Assembly: GCA_016946835.1 (NCBI GenBank)
Contig: JACVTC010000050.1
Location: 247,501 to 311,500, forward strand
Direction: 5' to 3'
From: Neocallimastix lanati (nom. inval.)
Lineage: Eukaryota > Neocallimastigomycota > Neocallimastigomycetes > Neocallimastigales > Neocallimastigaceae
DNA length: 64,000 nucleotides
Below the pieces are notes generated by a model. It saw nothing but the letters and a program-made list of their open reading frames with translations. It did not search any database and was not told the DNA's origin. Positions 40,660-53,947 of this stretch are shown here, in pieces (the stretch's first letter is position 1; every line of letters starts with the position of its first letter). The position numbers and the translations under genes were made by a program.

Positions 40660-43600
40660 GTGAATTTTTACATTTCCATTTATATATTTTTATATTTTTA
40701 TATATTTATAACACTTTTAATTATAAATAATAAATATAACTAAATAATATTAAATAATATTATAAAAAAAAAAAAAAACTTACTCGCTAGGTATATCTGG
40801 AAATTCACCATTTTGAAGGATTGTTCCCTTATATGATGGTGTTGTACTGGATCGTGAAGAAGAGATAGAAATAACAGAAGTATTTGCTTTTTTATTACTA
40901 AATTCATCTAAATTATTTAATCCAAAAATAATAAATTTAGATGGAGGAGGATTGTTATGAAGACTCGATAATATATTTTGAGTAGAGGAATTTGAAGAAT
41001 TTGATATAGTAGAATTATTATTTATATTATGATTAGAAATGGAAGAAGATGTAATAGTTGATTTTGATTTTCTTACGATTAATTTTGATTTTGGTATCGA
41101 TGATTTTATTGTATTATTAGATATTACGGATGTATTTTTAATTCCTGATATTTTTGGTCTTTTAATTATATTGCTATTATTATTTTTCTTTTTGAGTATA
41201 GTATTAGTATTAATTGAAAGAGTTTTAATTTTATCCAGAATTGAATTGGATCTATAAATATTAGAATTATTTAATAATATTGACTTCGCCATTTCCCTAC
41301 TCCTTATTGCTTTCTTTTTTTCATTAACTTGTCTAATTTTTTCATTTCTTTTTTTTATTAAAATTTCTACTTCTAATTGTTTTTGTTTATTGATTTTATT
41401 ATTAGCGTCTGATTGTATTCTTTTTTCCTTTGCTTTTTGCTTTTCTGCTGCTAATTTTACTTCTTCTTCACGTTTTTTCTTCAAATAAAGCATATGTCTT
41501 TCGGCATTCAATCTTATTTTCTGTTTTTTATTTAATGCTATTTCTTGCTTCTTAATTAGCTTAGAGGAATCTAACGATTTCAGTTTATCTCTCGATGGTT
41601 TTTTCATAGTGGTTTTGTTAAAATTTTTATTTTTAAGAAGAAAGGAAGATTGATCTTTATTAGAATTCATTTCATAGATATTCCATGATGGATTTGCTAT
41701 TGAGGATGAATTCTTATTAGTTTCTTCTTTATGAAAAGAACTATTATTTGTTAGGTCTGATACACTTTTCTTTAATTTATTCTCTTTTCCAATATCGTCA
41801 ATACTTATGGGTATATTATTACTATCATTATTATGATTATTATTATTTACTGAGTTAAGATATTTAGATGACGAGTGACAAAGAATTTCGTGATAACTGC
41901 TACCAGAATTGGATTTTTTAAGAATATCTGAATTTAATCGACTCTTATTTAAAAGAGGTGAGGAAGATGCACTCATATTAAACAAGGATATTGATTCTAA
42001 ATCATTATCTATAGATTTAAATATACTATTATTCAAAATATTTATTTCATCATTTTTCTTTTCCGTTTTTTTTGTATCTTTGAAAGCTAATGGTGAATTT
42101 GGTGGGCTTTGAATAGCAGTTGCAAAAGATATAGAATTGTTTTCTTTGAAATCATTATTGCATTCTTCCGAATTTGTAGTAATTAAATTTGCTTTATTAT
42201 TAGAAATATCACTTGAGCTGCCAGAATTTAATTTTATGTTTTGATCCGTCTCATCATTTTTAAAATTTGTAGATTTATTATTGTTATTGTTAGTAAATGA
42301 TGATAGTGCAGATTCATGTTCAGGAGAGTTACAAAGTTTTACTGATGGTGACAAGGACATATTTGTTATAAATTTCTTAGGACTAATTTCAGATGAACTA
42401 AATATACTATTTGATGATGATGGATTTCTCGAAAAAGCGTAATGTAATCCTTTAGTCGTAGAATCCCATAGTGCTTTAAATCTTTCACTAACTGATTTTT
42501 TTGTACCTTCACTATAATTTGTATTATTTTTTTTATCTGGTGTTGTAAATTTAGATTTTTTTTCACTATGGGAATGAGAAAAAGGGGTAAAAGGAGACGT
42601 TAAAATATTAAAAGCGGTTGTTGTTACTGATTTTTTTTCGACCTTTTCTGCTTTTACCGCCTTTTCGACTTTTTCTGTTTTGACTTTTTTTTTTTTTTTT
42701 CCAGTATTTTTAGAATTCTCAAAAAAAGTTTTCATTAAATCATCATCATCAATATTATTATTATTACTTTTACAATTATTATCAGATTCTTCGACTTCAA
42801 TTTTGGAAAAGTTACAAGAATTTAAAATATCCATATCAGTATCGCAATCTTTAAATTCATCTATTATAGAATTACCATATATACGGATACCACTTGTATT
42901 ACTTTCATCTTTATCAACTTCATCAAGAAATGATGAAATAATTTCACTTCTTCTTCTTTCTTTTTCTTTTTCCTCTTGGGTTTCTTCATCTATTTTAATA
43001 TTAGGAAGATCTATATTTAAAAATTCAGGATCAATATTATTTTCTTCAAGTAATGACGTCATCAAATCTCTTTTCCTCTTAATGCTATCATTAACCACAA
43101 TAATTTTATCTTTGTTTTTATTTTCCGTATTTGTACTTGAGGTATCTATATTTATCACTGTATTATTATTTAATGTTGATCCTAAAATATCATCTTCCAT
43201 TCTAGTTAAAGGGGATAACGTTATTGTTTCGGTATTATTTCTAAGTGTAGCACTTGAATCAATAGTATCATTCATTGAAGCAATTGTACTTTTCTTTTTA
43301 CGAGAAGTATAATTATTTAAAGATCTTTTAAAATCAATAACAACATCTGTTTGTTCTGTTGAATAATGTTCTGATTTTTCATGCTTTTTAAAGTTTTCTT
43401 GATTTTTAATTTTATTAATAATTAAATCATTATTTTCCATTGTATTTTTCATGTTATGTGGGAATATATGATGATTATTATCATTCGTTTTAGTTATTTC
43501 AGTTGAATTTACAATTTCATTAGTTTCTGAATTATCCAAAGATTTTGATTCTTTTTCTGATAAAGAATTTTCCTCATTATTTACATACTTCTTCGAATTT

Positions 43601-44194
43601 TTACTAATTCTATCTTCAATTGAAGAATTCAAGCTTTCAATAGACATAGATTTTTTTAAATTTGTAGAATTAAATATTGAACTTTGATTTTCATTGTTAT
43701 TTATTGCTGAAGTTGAACTAGATTTTGACGGTGATAATTTATTTCTTTCATTATTTTTTGTTGGACTTTCATTGTCTAATGTTATTATTTCCTTTTCAAC
43801 CTCTGTTATAGGATATTTTATAAAATCTGATAACGATGGTGGAGGTTTTTCATATACTCCAGTTTCAGTATCATGTGTTAAATCTATTTCAATATTATTA
43901 TTACTATTACTGCTTATAGAAGGCTTTAAATTATTTGTAAAAGCATTAAGATTATTTGTAATTTCCTCTTCAGATGATTCAGTATTCTCAGTAATTTGCT
44001 ACAATGGTGTTTTATTTTATTAATTTATTATTACCCATTTCATTTATTAATAATTTAAGATTTATATAAATCAATAAAATTTTAAATTTAAATATAAAAT
44101 TTTAAAACGAATTAAAAATAAAGCCTTTTATATGTTACAAAAATTTTATGAAATGTAATAATTACAGTTTAAATAAAAAAAATAATAATAATAA

Positions 44195-44247
<53 letters not shown>

Positions 44248-44580
44248 AACACACCTTCTGAATGACATTAAATTCAGTTGTATTTAATAATTCATTTATA
44301 GTACTTTTTTTATTTTAACAATTTATTTTATATTAAAGACAATAACATAATTATATTATATTTATATGAATGAATTAATTACTGAATTAATTTTAATTTT
44401 AAATCAAAAAAATTTTATTCATCTACAAAATAAATAATACCTTTTCTCCGTATTAAGCCAATCTAATTCACTTTTTACACTTTTCTTGAAGTCAACTATA
44501 TAACCATTTTTAATATTTTCAAATAATAAAATTTTATTACTTAAAAAGTATGGAATTTTGATGGTTTCTGAATCAGTCAT
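40092..44580 (-). CDS. INCENP/Sli15-like inner centromere protein (five exons)
   Basis: Model complement(join(40092..40174, 40391..40527, 40784..43998, 44255..44303, 44441..44580)): 3,624 nt, 1,207 residues, all phases consistent. The short N-terminal exons (MTDSETIKIPYFLSNKILLF, then KSELDWLNTEKSTINELL) fit the helical segment by which INCENP binds its survivin and borealin partners. The middle is disordered and Ser/Asn-rich. A charged helix spans about 867-970 (KKREEEVKLAAEKQKAKEKR and so on), like the single-alpha-helix/coiled-coil of INCENP. The C-terminus is an IN-box that binds and activates Aurora kinase: DIPSDYSEEDSR, WAKTPNLLKELEKQ, INPDDIFGGY, LDEIFKGSHFKRHTSN. A Thr-Ser pair stands where animal INCENP has the Thr-Ser-Ser that Aurora B phosphorylates. 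It would act at centromeres and the spindle midzone. Assignment rests mainly on the IN-box. Confidence 0.88.
40280..40382. repeat. (AAAAAT)n array inside the last INCENP intron
   Basis: About sixteen copies of AAAAAT/AAAAT lie within the intron 40175-40390, which accounts for most of its length. Confidence 0.85.
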
Positions 44581-44757
44581 TTCATATTTTATTATTTAAT
44601 TTAATATATACTAAATACTATTTTTTCTTTTTCTTTCTTCTTCTTAATATATATATATATAATAATAATCAAAAAATTAACTATAGAAATTTAAATTAAT
44701 CATATATCTAATATTTTATAATATATCTTATTCTTTAAATTTGACTTTAAAAAAAAA

Positions 44758-44845
<88 letters not shown>

Positions 44846-45209
44846 TTAAATATAAATAGAATCAAAATAAAATTTCAATTATTTTTAATATTCATATTAT
44901 AGACATAAAAGAATAATTATTTTTGATATTAAATAAATAACAAAATAATTAAATAAGGTAATAAAAATTAATAAAAAAGATTAATTATTAATTTAAATAT
45001 TTTATTTTTTTATTTTTTATATTTTTATTTATATATACAAAAAAAATTTAAATTTTAAATTTTGGCCCCATGCGGGATTAAAAAAATTTTTTTAAATTCA
45101 TTTTAACAAAAATTATTTTAGTTTGATTATTATATTTAATAATAAGAATTTGTATTATAATAAAAATCATTAAAATTTAAAAATATTAAATAACTTTCAG
45201 ATATTATAA
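44581..45209. other. Short intergenic region between INCENP and ZW10 genes
   Basis: It holds the INCENP promoter side and the 3' flank of ZW10. Contains an (AAT)n array of about 27 copies with one ATT interruption (44759-44843) and a tiny GC island (GGCCCCATGCGGG at 45063-45075) whose CCC/GGG could pair. No gene. Confidence 0.7.
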
Positions 45210-46987
45210 TTATTCCAATAATTCTTTTAATCGTTTATATTCGGATAAATCTCTAAAACGAGCATTAAAAATTATTAATAACTCTTGCTTTGTGAACTTA
45301 TTAAACTTAGACCATCCTCTTTCTAAAATTTGATGTATTGATATTTCTAATACATTAAACAATTGTTGAAATTTTTCCCATAATTCAACATATTTCAAAA
45401 TAGGTGCCTATAATATTATTTAAATAATATAATTTATTTATTATTTATTATAATTATTAAAAAAATTATATTAAAATTATGTAAATTATAATTTTAATAA
45501 TAATATTTAAATATTTTGAGATTTAAAATTAAGATTTTTAATATTTATGAGTTTATAAATATACCTGTTTTGTGATTTTTTCTTTACCAGATCCTATTGT
45601 AAATGTAAACCATTCTTTTGAGTGTATCACTAGTAAACTCAAAAGATATTTTAACTGATGAATTTCATTATTTGATATGGATTTAATATTTAGAACTTCA
45701 TTAAGTATATCTTCTAATAATGAATTAAACAATAAGCCAATTACTTGTAAATATACTTCATTAGCCAATATAATCTTAATTTTATTATATTATATTATAT
45801 ATATATAATATTTTATTATTATTATTATTATTATTATTTAGTATAATTAAATATATTAATTAGTTTCTTATTATTTACTTTTTTTTTTTAATGGTATTTT
45901 TTATAATAAATTTCTTATAACATATTAAAATTATTTATTTAAATATGCAATACCTTCCAATCTTTAGATAGATTATCTAATTGATATATTATATTTCTAA
46001 AAATTGATTCTGTATTTTCTAATTTATTATCATCAGATAAATTTTCAAATCCATTTATTTGTTTTAAATTATTTAATAATTTATTTCTTTGTCTTCTCTT
46101 TATATTTTATAATACAAAAAAAAAAAAAAAAAAAAAAAAAATTTTTTTTATTGTTAAAAAAAATAATTAATATATACATATATTTTTATTATAATAATTA
46201 CCAATTGTTTCTTAAAATACATTTGACCAAGACGTCTGTATGCAGGTACCATATCAATAAAAGTAGCAGTAGAATCTAAAGGGGGTCTTAATTTATTTTG
46301 GTAATGATGTCCTAGAGTTAGTAAATGGTGTGCAATATATACACAATCATTATAAAATAGCATTGCTCTTGAAGGTATAAACTCAATTGAATCCTGATGA
46401 TAAATTGGAGTTATTGCTCTAAATAAAACAAATAAATCTCTAACATTATAAAATGCTTCAATAGCACTATTTTATTAAATAAATAAAGAGTTAAATCAAA
46501 TAGATAATATATATATATGAAACTTTTTTAATTATATATATTTTTTTATTTATTTACTTTAGTTCATCTGATTCGACCGCTTCATTCATTTTTTGATATG
46601 CGATTTCAACTATAGTCTGTGTTTGAACGGAAATGTGACAAGTTGGCAATTTAAATGAATTATCATCCATTTCAGATTTTTCTTTATTTTCTTTTATATT
46701 AAACTTTATTTTTTTATCGCCAAACATATTAAATCCTCCTCTTTCTAATTCATCTTTAACTTCAACAGTATTTTGATCATTATTTTGTAATACGTCTCGA
46801 ACCATCTGTAAAAATTCGTTTTTATTTTTTTTAAAGTAATGATATTTGATATTTTTAAGGAAATTTGATATATCATTACTAGTTGATGGTATAATTTCTT
46901 TGTTTTAAAATTAATTGGATAAAATATTGAAATAATTATTTTTATTTTTATTAAATATTATAACATTAAATTTTTATTTATTTTATT

Positions 46988-47023
<36 letters not shown>

Positions 47024-49154
47024 AATATATATAATGTATATATATATTTGTTTATTTATATAATTAATAGCACAATAAAAATCATACCTAAATCAAATAA
47101 TTGATTCTCATAAGATAGTAATTTTTCATTTATTTCTGAAAACTTTTTTAAATCATCAAAATTATCGGGAATAATGGATTCAAAATCTTTCTTTAATATA
47201 CACCATACTTTTGGCCATATATATTTTTGAACAATTTTTATAAAACCTCTACATTTATTGTCATTTTCTACATATACTGATTTTTTTAGTAATTCTAAAA
47301 ATTTAATAACTTTTTCAACCATTAAATATAGTTCTTCATTATCATGATAAATTTAATTATTTATTTTTTGTTATTCATCCATTTTATTTTGTTTTAGTAG
47401 AAAAAAAAAAATTAAAAAAATTGTTTTATTTTAATATCTAATTATTGAACGAAAATGAAATATATAATTTATTTTTTTTTTTAATAATCATACTTGCTAA
47501 TGATGATAATTCTTCATTATTATTCTTTAATGTTGGTTTTTGGAATGTAATAATAGCATGTGATTCATTATTTGTATATGACAACTCTTGCTTAGGATTT
47601 TCAACAATTGATTTAATAAATTTTTCTAAAATATGGTTTACTAAAATAGGAACATCTTCATCAACAACATCAATTATTTCTAAAACTTCGAAAATGTCTT
47701 TAACTTTAACTGGATTGTCAAAGTACTTCTTTGTTTGTGATGCTTTATTTAAAATAAAATAAAATTAAAAAAAAATAAAAAATAAAAAATAAAAAAAATA
47801 AAAATAAAAAATGAAATAAAATAAAATAAAGCAATATATATTAATAGAAAATCATAATATTAACAAATAAATAAATTACTAAATATAATTAATAATATTA
47901 ATAAATAAATATATTACTAAATATAATTAATTATATTTTTAAATAAATAAATTACTAAACATAATTAATAATAGAAAAAACTCTACATATTAAGTTAAAA
48001 GTAATAATAAGCTCAGGCAATTTATTTTTTTTATTAAATATAAAAGCTACTGATAATAATTGACTAATTAAATTTTTTAATTGTGAGCGTTCAACTATAT
48101 ATTCATCCTTTTTATATTATATAATTAGATTATATAATTTAATCATCTATTATTTATATATAAAATTATTAAATAATTATTTCATAATAACAGTATAAAT
48201 TTAATTTATTTAATTACAATTAAAATATTATTTATTGTTTTGTCGGCTTTTAGTATCAACTTTCCATTCAGATTTTCCTTTATTTCTGACTATAATGTTA
48301 ATAATATATTATGAATTTATTTAATAGAAATATTCTAATATTAATATACTATAATAAAATATTTATTTTAATACCATATCATTTAATATTTTAGCAGCAT
48401 CTATTACATCACCAATTTCAAAGCAATTTTCGAAATCTTTAATATTTTTATGAAACTTTTATTTATATATTAATAAATTTTTTCTTAAAAAACTTTAATT
48501 TTCAATTTAAATTAATAAAAAAAAAAATTACTTTGGCTATTAATATTAAATTATCCAGTGAATTCTTAATTGAATTTATCTTAAAATGATTATTTATATT
48601 ATTTTCCTTAATTTAATATAAAGTAGTTTTTATTAATAAAAATTTTTTATTATAATTAAATTAATACACAACTAATAAAAAATATACATACTTCATTATT
48701 TTCCAATAGACTATTCAATTCTTTCTTTAATGCATTCAATTTATCAATTAAATTAATTGGAAAAGAATTTGTAGAAATAAATTTTTTATAAATGCTTAAT
48801 AAAAAATTATTTAAAATATTTAAATATTAATAATAATAATTATGATATTATTAATATTTTTTTGAGTGATTCTTTATAATATATTTAATAAAATACCTAT
48901 TAATATTTTGATAAATAATAGACTTTTTGAAATTTTATTTTATTGTAAATCACCCATTAATAAAATTATATATTTATATAAATGTCAATAATAAAGAAAA
49001 GAAAAAAGAAAATTAACTTCATAAGTTGGTATATTAATTATAAAATTTATATATATCTTTAATTCAATTTCAAAAACATATTTACACGATTCTTTTCAAT
49101 ATTATCTTCTATATAGCTAATGTGATCAATCCATTTAACATTAGTGCTAAGCAT
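45210..49154 (-). CDS. ZW10-like kinetochore/vesicle-tethering protein (fourteen exons)
   Basis: Model complement(join(45210..45407, 45565..45774, 45954..46097, 46202..46466, 46558..46897, 47088..47333, 47494..47742, 47987..48107, 48218..48289, 48375..48455, 48532..48606, 48692..48794, 48897..48922, 49086..49154)): 2,199 nt, 732 residues, close to animal ZW10 (about 780). All phases close. The N-terminal half is helical (KWIDHISYIEDNIEKNRSII, CFEIGDVIDAAKILNDM). The C-terminal half has the family signature: LPTCHISVQTQTIVEIAYQK, then MLFYNDCVYIAHHLLTLGHH, ATFIDMVPAYRRLGQMYFKK and the final ELWEKFQQLFNVLEISIHQI. ZW10 works in the RZZ complex of the spindle checkpoint in animals and in the Dsl1/NRZ complex that tethers Golgi-to-ER vesicles. 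The latter is the conserved fungal role, so trafficking is the safer prediction. The acceptor at 47333 is the least certain. Confidence 0.85.
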
Positions 49155-50029
49155 TTTAAAATTCAATAGTATTTTAAAATATAATTGTTATTTACTTCTT
49201 TAAAGAATTGAAAATATTCTTTTTTTTTTTTATCTTTTAACAAAAGAAGAAGCCGTTAAAATTTTTTCTATGTTATTTTATTTTATTTTATTTTATTTCT
49301 TTTTTTTTTTTTTTTTTTTTTATTATTATTGTTTTTTTTCTTATTCATTAAAATTAAAAATTTTATATATAATTAAATTAATTAATTTAAAATTATTAAT
49401 TTATATGATATATTAATTAAATGTCAAATTTTTCAATTTTTATTATTATTATTATATAAAAAATTGCACATAATTTTTAATCAAAATAATACGTATTATA
49501 TACTTTTAATAATAACATTTATATTTTATTTATTTATTTATTTATTTTTATTTATTTTTTATTTCAGTTTTTTTTTTTCTATGGGTCATTTGATATTTAT
49601 GTATATATTTATTAATATATAGCATAAAATAATGAATCATTATTTTTGTATTTTATTAAAAAATAATAATAATAATTAAAATAAAATACAATGAAATAAA
49701 ACGAAATGAAAATAAAAATAAGAAATATAAATAATGAACAGTAAAAACTAAATCATTATTTTATTTTATTTTATTCTATTTTATTTTATTCTATTTTATC
49801 CTATTCTATTTTATTTTATTTTATTTTAATTAATTCCATTCACCTTTAATTTTTTAATAATAATTAAAAAAATGTACATCTATTAATAAATATCTATTAA
49901 TAAATATATATTAATACCAATAATTTGAAATATATAATTTATACTTTTAATATAGGATATAATTCAAAGTTATATTTGATTATAAATAATTTCTTATTTA
50001 TTAGTTTTTAATTTTTTCTACTATTGATT
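49155..50029. other. Intergenic between ZW10 and the first phosphatase gene
   Basis: AT-rich with TTTTA and TTTA runs (49269-49297, 49526-49560) and a TTTTA/TTCTA run at 49758-49828. No gene or clear regulatory site. Confidence 0.7.
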
Positions 50030-51229
50030 CTAAGCCATTTCTAATGCTTCTCTATATCCATTTCTTTCATTAGTATCAACTTCTTCAAGACGTTGGTACG
50101 GTTTATCACAGCTTGAATCCCTTAAACTTGGATAATAATAGTAATAAGACAAAAATCCAAATACAATACCTATTATGCTACCAATTGTAACATCTTGCCA
50201 GTGATGACGGTAGTCAAATACTCTTGATACTGCAACAAAAACCGCAAAAAAGTATGGAATTGAAACAGCAAAATATTTCCACATATAAGCTTTTTTGTCT
50301 AATAAATGAATTTGTCCTGCTATATATAAAGACAAATAGCTCATAACACTAAAGGAAACTATTATCAAAATAAAAAATTTTTTTTAAATTATACTCTTAT
50401 ATTACTTTAAAATTAATAATTAAAAAATCAGATTAAATTATTGAATATTTACAAGATGAATGGCCAGATGGAAAACTTCTTCTTTCTTCGTAAAGATTTT
50501 CCTTTGTATTTTTACAAATAGTAGTATTAAATAAATGTCTTGGACCAAATCCTATATCACTTGAAATATTATAAGAGTTATATTGTTCTTGAACTTTATC
50601 AAAGTCTACATCACAAACAGAAATAAAATCTGGTCTATATCTACCAACAAACATCTTCAATATATATATGTATCAATTTAAAATTTTCTTATTATTTAAA
50701 TTTAATTAATATTAATTATTCATATTATACCTTAACAAAGTGTGCAAAAAGAGTTGAAATCGACATTGATAATGCAATACCTATATTTTTTTAGAATAAA
50801 TTATTAATATTTTTATTATATTAAATTATTTAATATAAATGAAATAATTAATAATATATAATTAATACAATAATTTTCATAATATACCAATTATTGCTTG
50901 GTGATAATTATAAGTCAAATCCTTCTTATAATATTGAAATCCTGTAATAACTATAAATGAGGAAACAAGACCAAACGCCTAAATTTAAAACTAATTAATA
51001 AAAAGTTTTAACAAAGTTTTATCTAATTTTATTTATTAATACATACAATTAAAACGCTCATTTTAACTGTATCTCCTTTATAAGGATGACTAATTGTAAT
51101 ATCATCAAGATCAAATTGTCTTTCAAATGGTGGTATTTTACTTGTTATTCCCGTAAGAGCCAATATTACAATTAATACTATCCAATCAACAGCTAATGAT
51201 CTTTTATTTTTGATTAACGATGAAGACAT
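50030..51229 (-). CDS. Lipid phosphate phosphatase, PAP2 family, paralogue 1 (five exons)
   Basis: Model complement(join(50030..50358, 50453..50654, 50731..50780, 50888..50978, 51047..51229)): 855 nt, 284 residues. It has all three PAP2 signature motifs: KMFVGRYRP (the K-x6-RP motif, split by an intron after Lys), FPSGHSSFSFSV (P-S-G-H) and SRVFDYRHHWQD (SR-x5-H-x3-D, with the catalytic His). Six hydrophobic segments are visible, starting with DWIVLIVILALTGI. The order and length match fungal DPP1/LPP1 enzymes, which dephosphorylate phosphatidate, diacylglycerol pyrophosphate or lysophosphatidate in internal membranes. A conserved PPFERQFDLDDITISHPYK loop follows the first helix, as usual in this family. 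It ends in a charged tail. Substrate is not deducible. Its neighbour at 55-56.5 kb is a paralogue with the same intron positions and phases. Confidence 0.93.
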
Positions 51230-52461
51230 TTTATTTTGCTTTGAATTTATAATAATTTACTGTTATTTATTAATTTTTTTTATAACTTTATTTATATATA
51301 AATAAATATATCTATTTTTATTATTTATATTTTTTCTATATATATATAATTTTATTTTTAATATGAATTTTATTTATATTTTTTATTCTTTTCTTTAATT
51401 TATTTATTTATTTTTTTTTTACTTTTACTTTTCAAGTTTTAAAAAAACAAAGAAAAAATCTTACTTTTATATGAAATAACAATTCAAAATTAATATATTG
51501 ATATTAGAAAAAAAGGTACACAAAATTAATCAGTTCAAATAATAAAGATAGAAAACAATATATAACAAATATAAAATTTATATATTTATGGTATTTATTA
51601 TCTTATATTTATATTATATTGTTAATATATTAATAAGGAACCATAATATAATTTAATTTATTTAAAATTGAAAAAAAAGAAGAATAGAATGTATTTGAAA
51701 TATTATAATATGAATATAAAAATTTTTATAAAACGGTGAATAATTTTTAATTTTAATTTTAGAAAAAATATTAAACTTTTAAACAAAACGTAAATTATAA
51801 GGGTTATGATTAAAGAATAAAAGTACTTTAATAAAATAAATTCATTATGGCTTGCAATCTAAATTTTGATATATATTTAATATAATTATTAAATAATAAT
51901 ATCACTATCAAAAATGAAATATTAGTAAATTTATTAAATATTTTTTAAAAAATTAATTGAAAAATATGAAATTTATATGTGGATACTATACTATAATATA
52001 TTATAGAATAGTATTTAGTTTTAAATATTATTAAATAAAGTTGCTTTTCGTTAAAATTCAAATTTTTGAATATAAACCTTATTTATATTAATCTTATAAT
52101 ATAATATAAATATTATTAAAATTTTTTTTAAAATTTAATTTTAATTATTCTTTTATTCTTTTATTATATTATAGAATATATTTAAAGGTTAAAATATACA
52201 ATATATTTATGTATCTTTTATATTAAATAATTATTCAATTAATAAAAATTATTATTAATTAGAGTTTAAAAAAAATATGATTAAATATTAAAATTTGATC
52301 TTTAATTCTTGTTTTATAAGAGAAAAGTTTTATTAACTTTTCTTATTTATGTTTTTTAACAATAATTATATCTAATTATTAAAATTTAATAATAAAGTGA
52401 AATAAATAAAATAATACAAAAAGACTATATCAAAAGGTAAATAATAGTTTTATTAGAGAGC

Positions 52462-52558
52462 TGTTAGTTGATAAATATAATTATTATTTTAAAATAGATA
52501 ATAATTTATTTAAGATATTATCTATTTTTGAAATAATTATTATATTTATCAACTAACA
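52462..52558. repeat. 41-bp imperfect inverted repeat
   Basis: Arms 52462-52502 and 52517-52558 pair with one bulge and a few differences around a 14-nt loop; the ends TGTTAGTTGATAAATATAAT match exactly. Could be a hairpin-type MITE. Confidence 0.9.
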
Positions 52559-53579
52559 AAAATATTCATATTATTAAATTAAAAAGTAATGTTTTTATAG
52601 ATTAATGGTCTAATATAAATTTATATATAACCTTACATTATTTCACATGATACATGTGATTGCATATGAATCACATGTAATTAATAAATAATATTTTTAG
52701 TCAATATTATTATTACGAATATAAAAAAGAGCAATATTTTATCTAAAAAATTTATATTTAAGAACTATTAAGGAAAATTATAATATCTTACTATGAAGGG
52801 AATAATTAATACATAAGACCCTTATTATAAATACACAACTTACTAATAAAATAAAAAAAAAAGAATTTATATAAATAAATTTCTTTTATAGATAAGAGTA
52901 GATATTAATTATTATATAAATGTATATATATATAAATTGGAAATTAAATTGTAATCTAATTAATATATCTATATACACATAAATGATTAAAATAGCTTTA
53001 AAGAAATTAATAAATTCTATAAATCGGTAATAAATGTCTTCAATATTCTATTGATATGTTATATTTTTTAATCTCTGTAACCCATTCTATGGAATAATCA
53101 AAGTACAAAGTATTTTATTTATGTTAAATTTTTTTAATTTTTATACTAATACTATAGAATAATCAAAGAATGAAGTACTTATCACATGTCATTTTTTTTT
53201 TTTTTAATTTCTATAGAATAATCAAAATATGATATATACAAATATATCACTAATTGTATAAATACTTTTCATATTATTCTGTTAATTTTATAACTATTAA
53301 AATTTTTATTATTACTATAATAATTATTATTATTGCAAGAAAAACCATATAGTGTAGAAATATTTAATTTAAATAATACATATTCTAAAATTTTATGATT
53401 AATAAAGAAATCATAAAATAAATATTATAATACAACAAAATATAATTTCTTATTAAAATATAATAATAAAATTTTACGAAAAATAGGTTTATATATGAAT
53501 TGTTAAGTATTACGTAAAACTGAAAATTTTCTAAAACATGAAATTCTAATTTTTGAAGGAAAAGTGTATATATTAATTA

Positions 53580-53760
53580 TAAATAAATTGAAAGAGATAT
53601 TGAAAAAAAAAAAAAAAAAAAAAAAAAAAGAATTTGTAAGAAAGTGATATAAATGAAAGTAATATAATTTATAAAAATAAATAAATTGAAAGAAATATTA
53701 AAAAAAATTAAGAAAAATAATTTGTAAGAAAAAGATACAAATGAAAATAATAATTTTTTA
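53580..53760. repeat. Tandem duplication of about 95 bp
   Basis: Two copies share AAATAAATTGAAAGA, an A run, AATTTGTAAGAAA and a GATA-AAATGAAA word, starting at 53581 and 53678. The copies differ in A-run length. Confidence 0.75.
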
Positions 53761-53857
53761 AAAAGTGAATAAATTAATAAATTAATTTAAGTTTTTTTTG
53801 AAGATAAAGGGTTATAAGCTTTTTTTCTATTGAACTTAAATATTATAAAATAAAATG

Positions 53858-53947
53858 TTTAATATTTATATAAATATTTTAGTTTTTGTATATATTTAAC
53901 ATTTTATTTTTTTTCACAAAAACTAAAATATTTATATAAATATTAAA
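53858..53947. repeat. 32-bp perfect inverted repeat
   Basis: Arms 53858-53889 and 53916-53947 are exact reverse complements around a 26-nt loop; the arm includes TAAATATTTTAGTTTTTG. Confidence 0.95.

Noticed and set aside
41039-44023. Antisense frames with many Leu/Ser/Ile codons across the INCENP gene
   Set aside because: They are shadows on the opposite strand of Asn/Ser/Lys-rich coding sequence; the minus strand shows clear family motifs.
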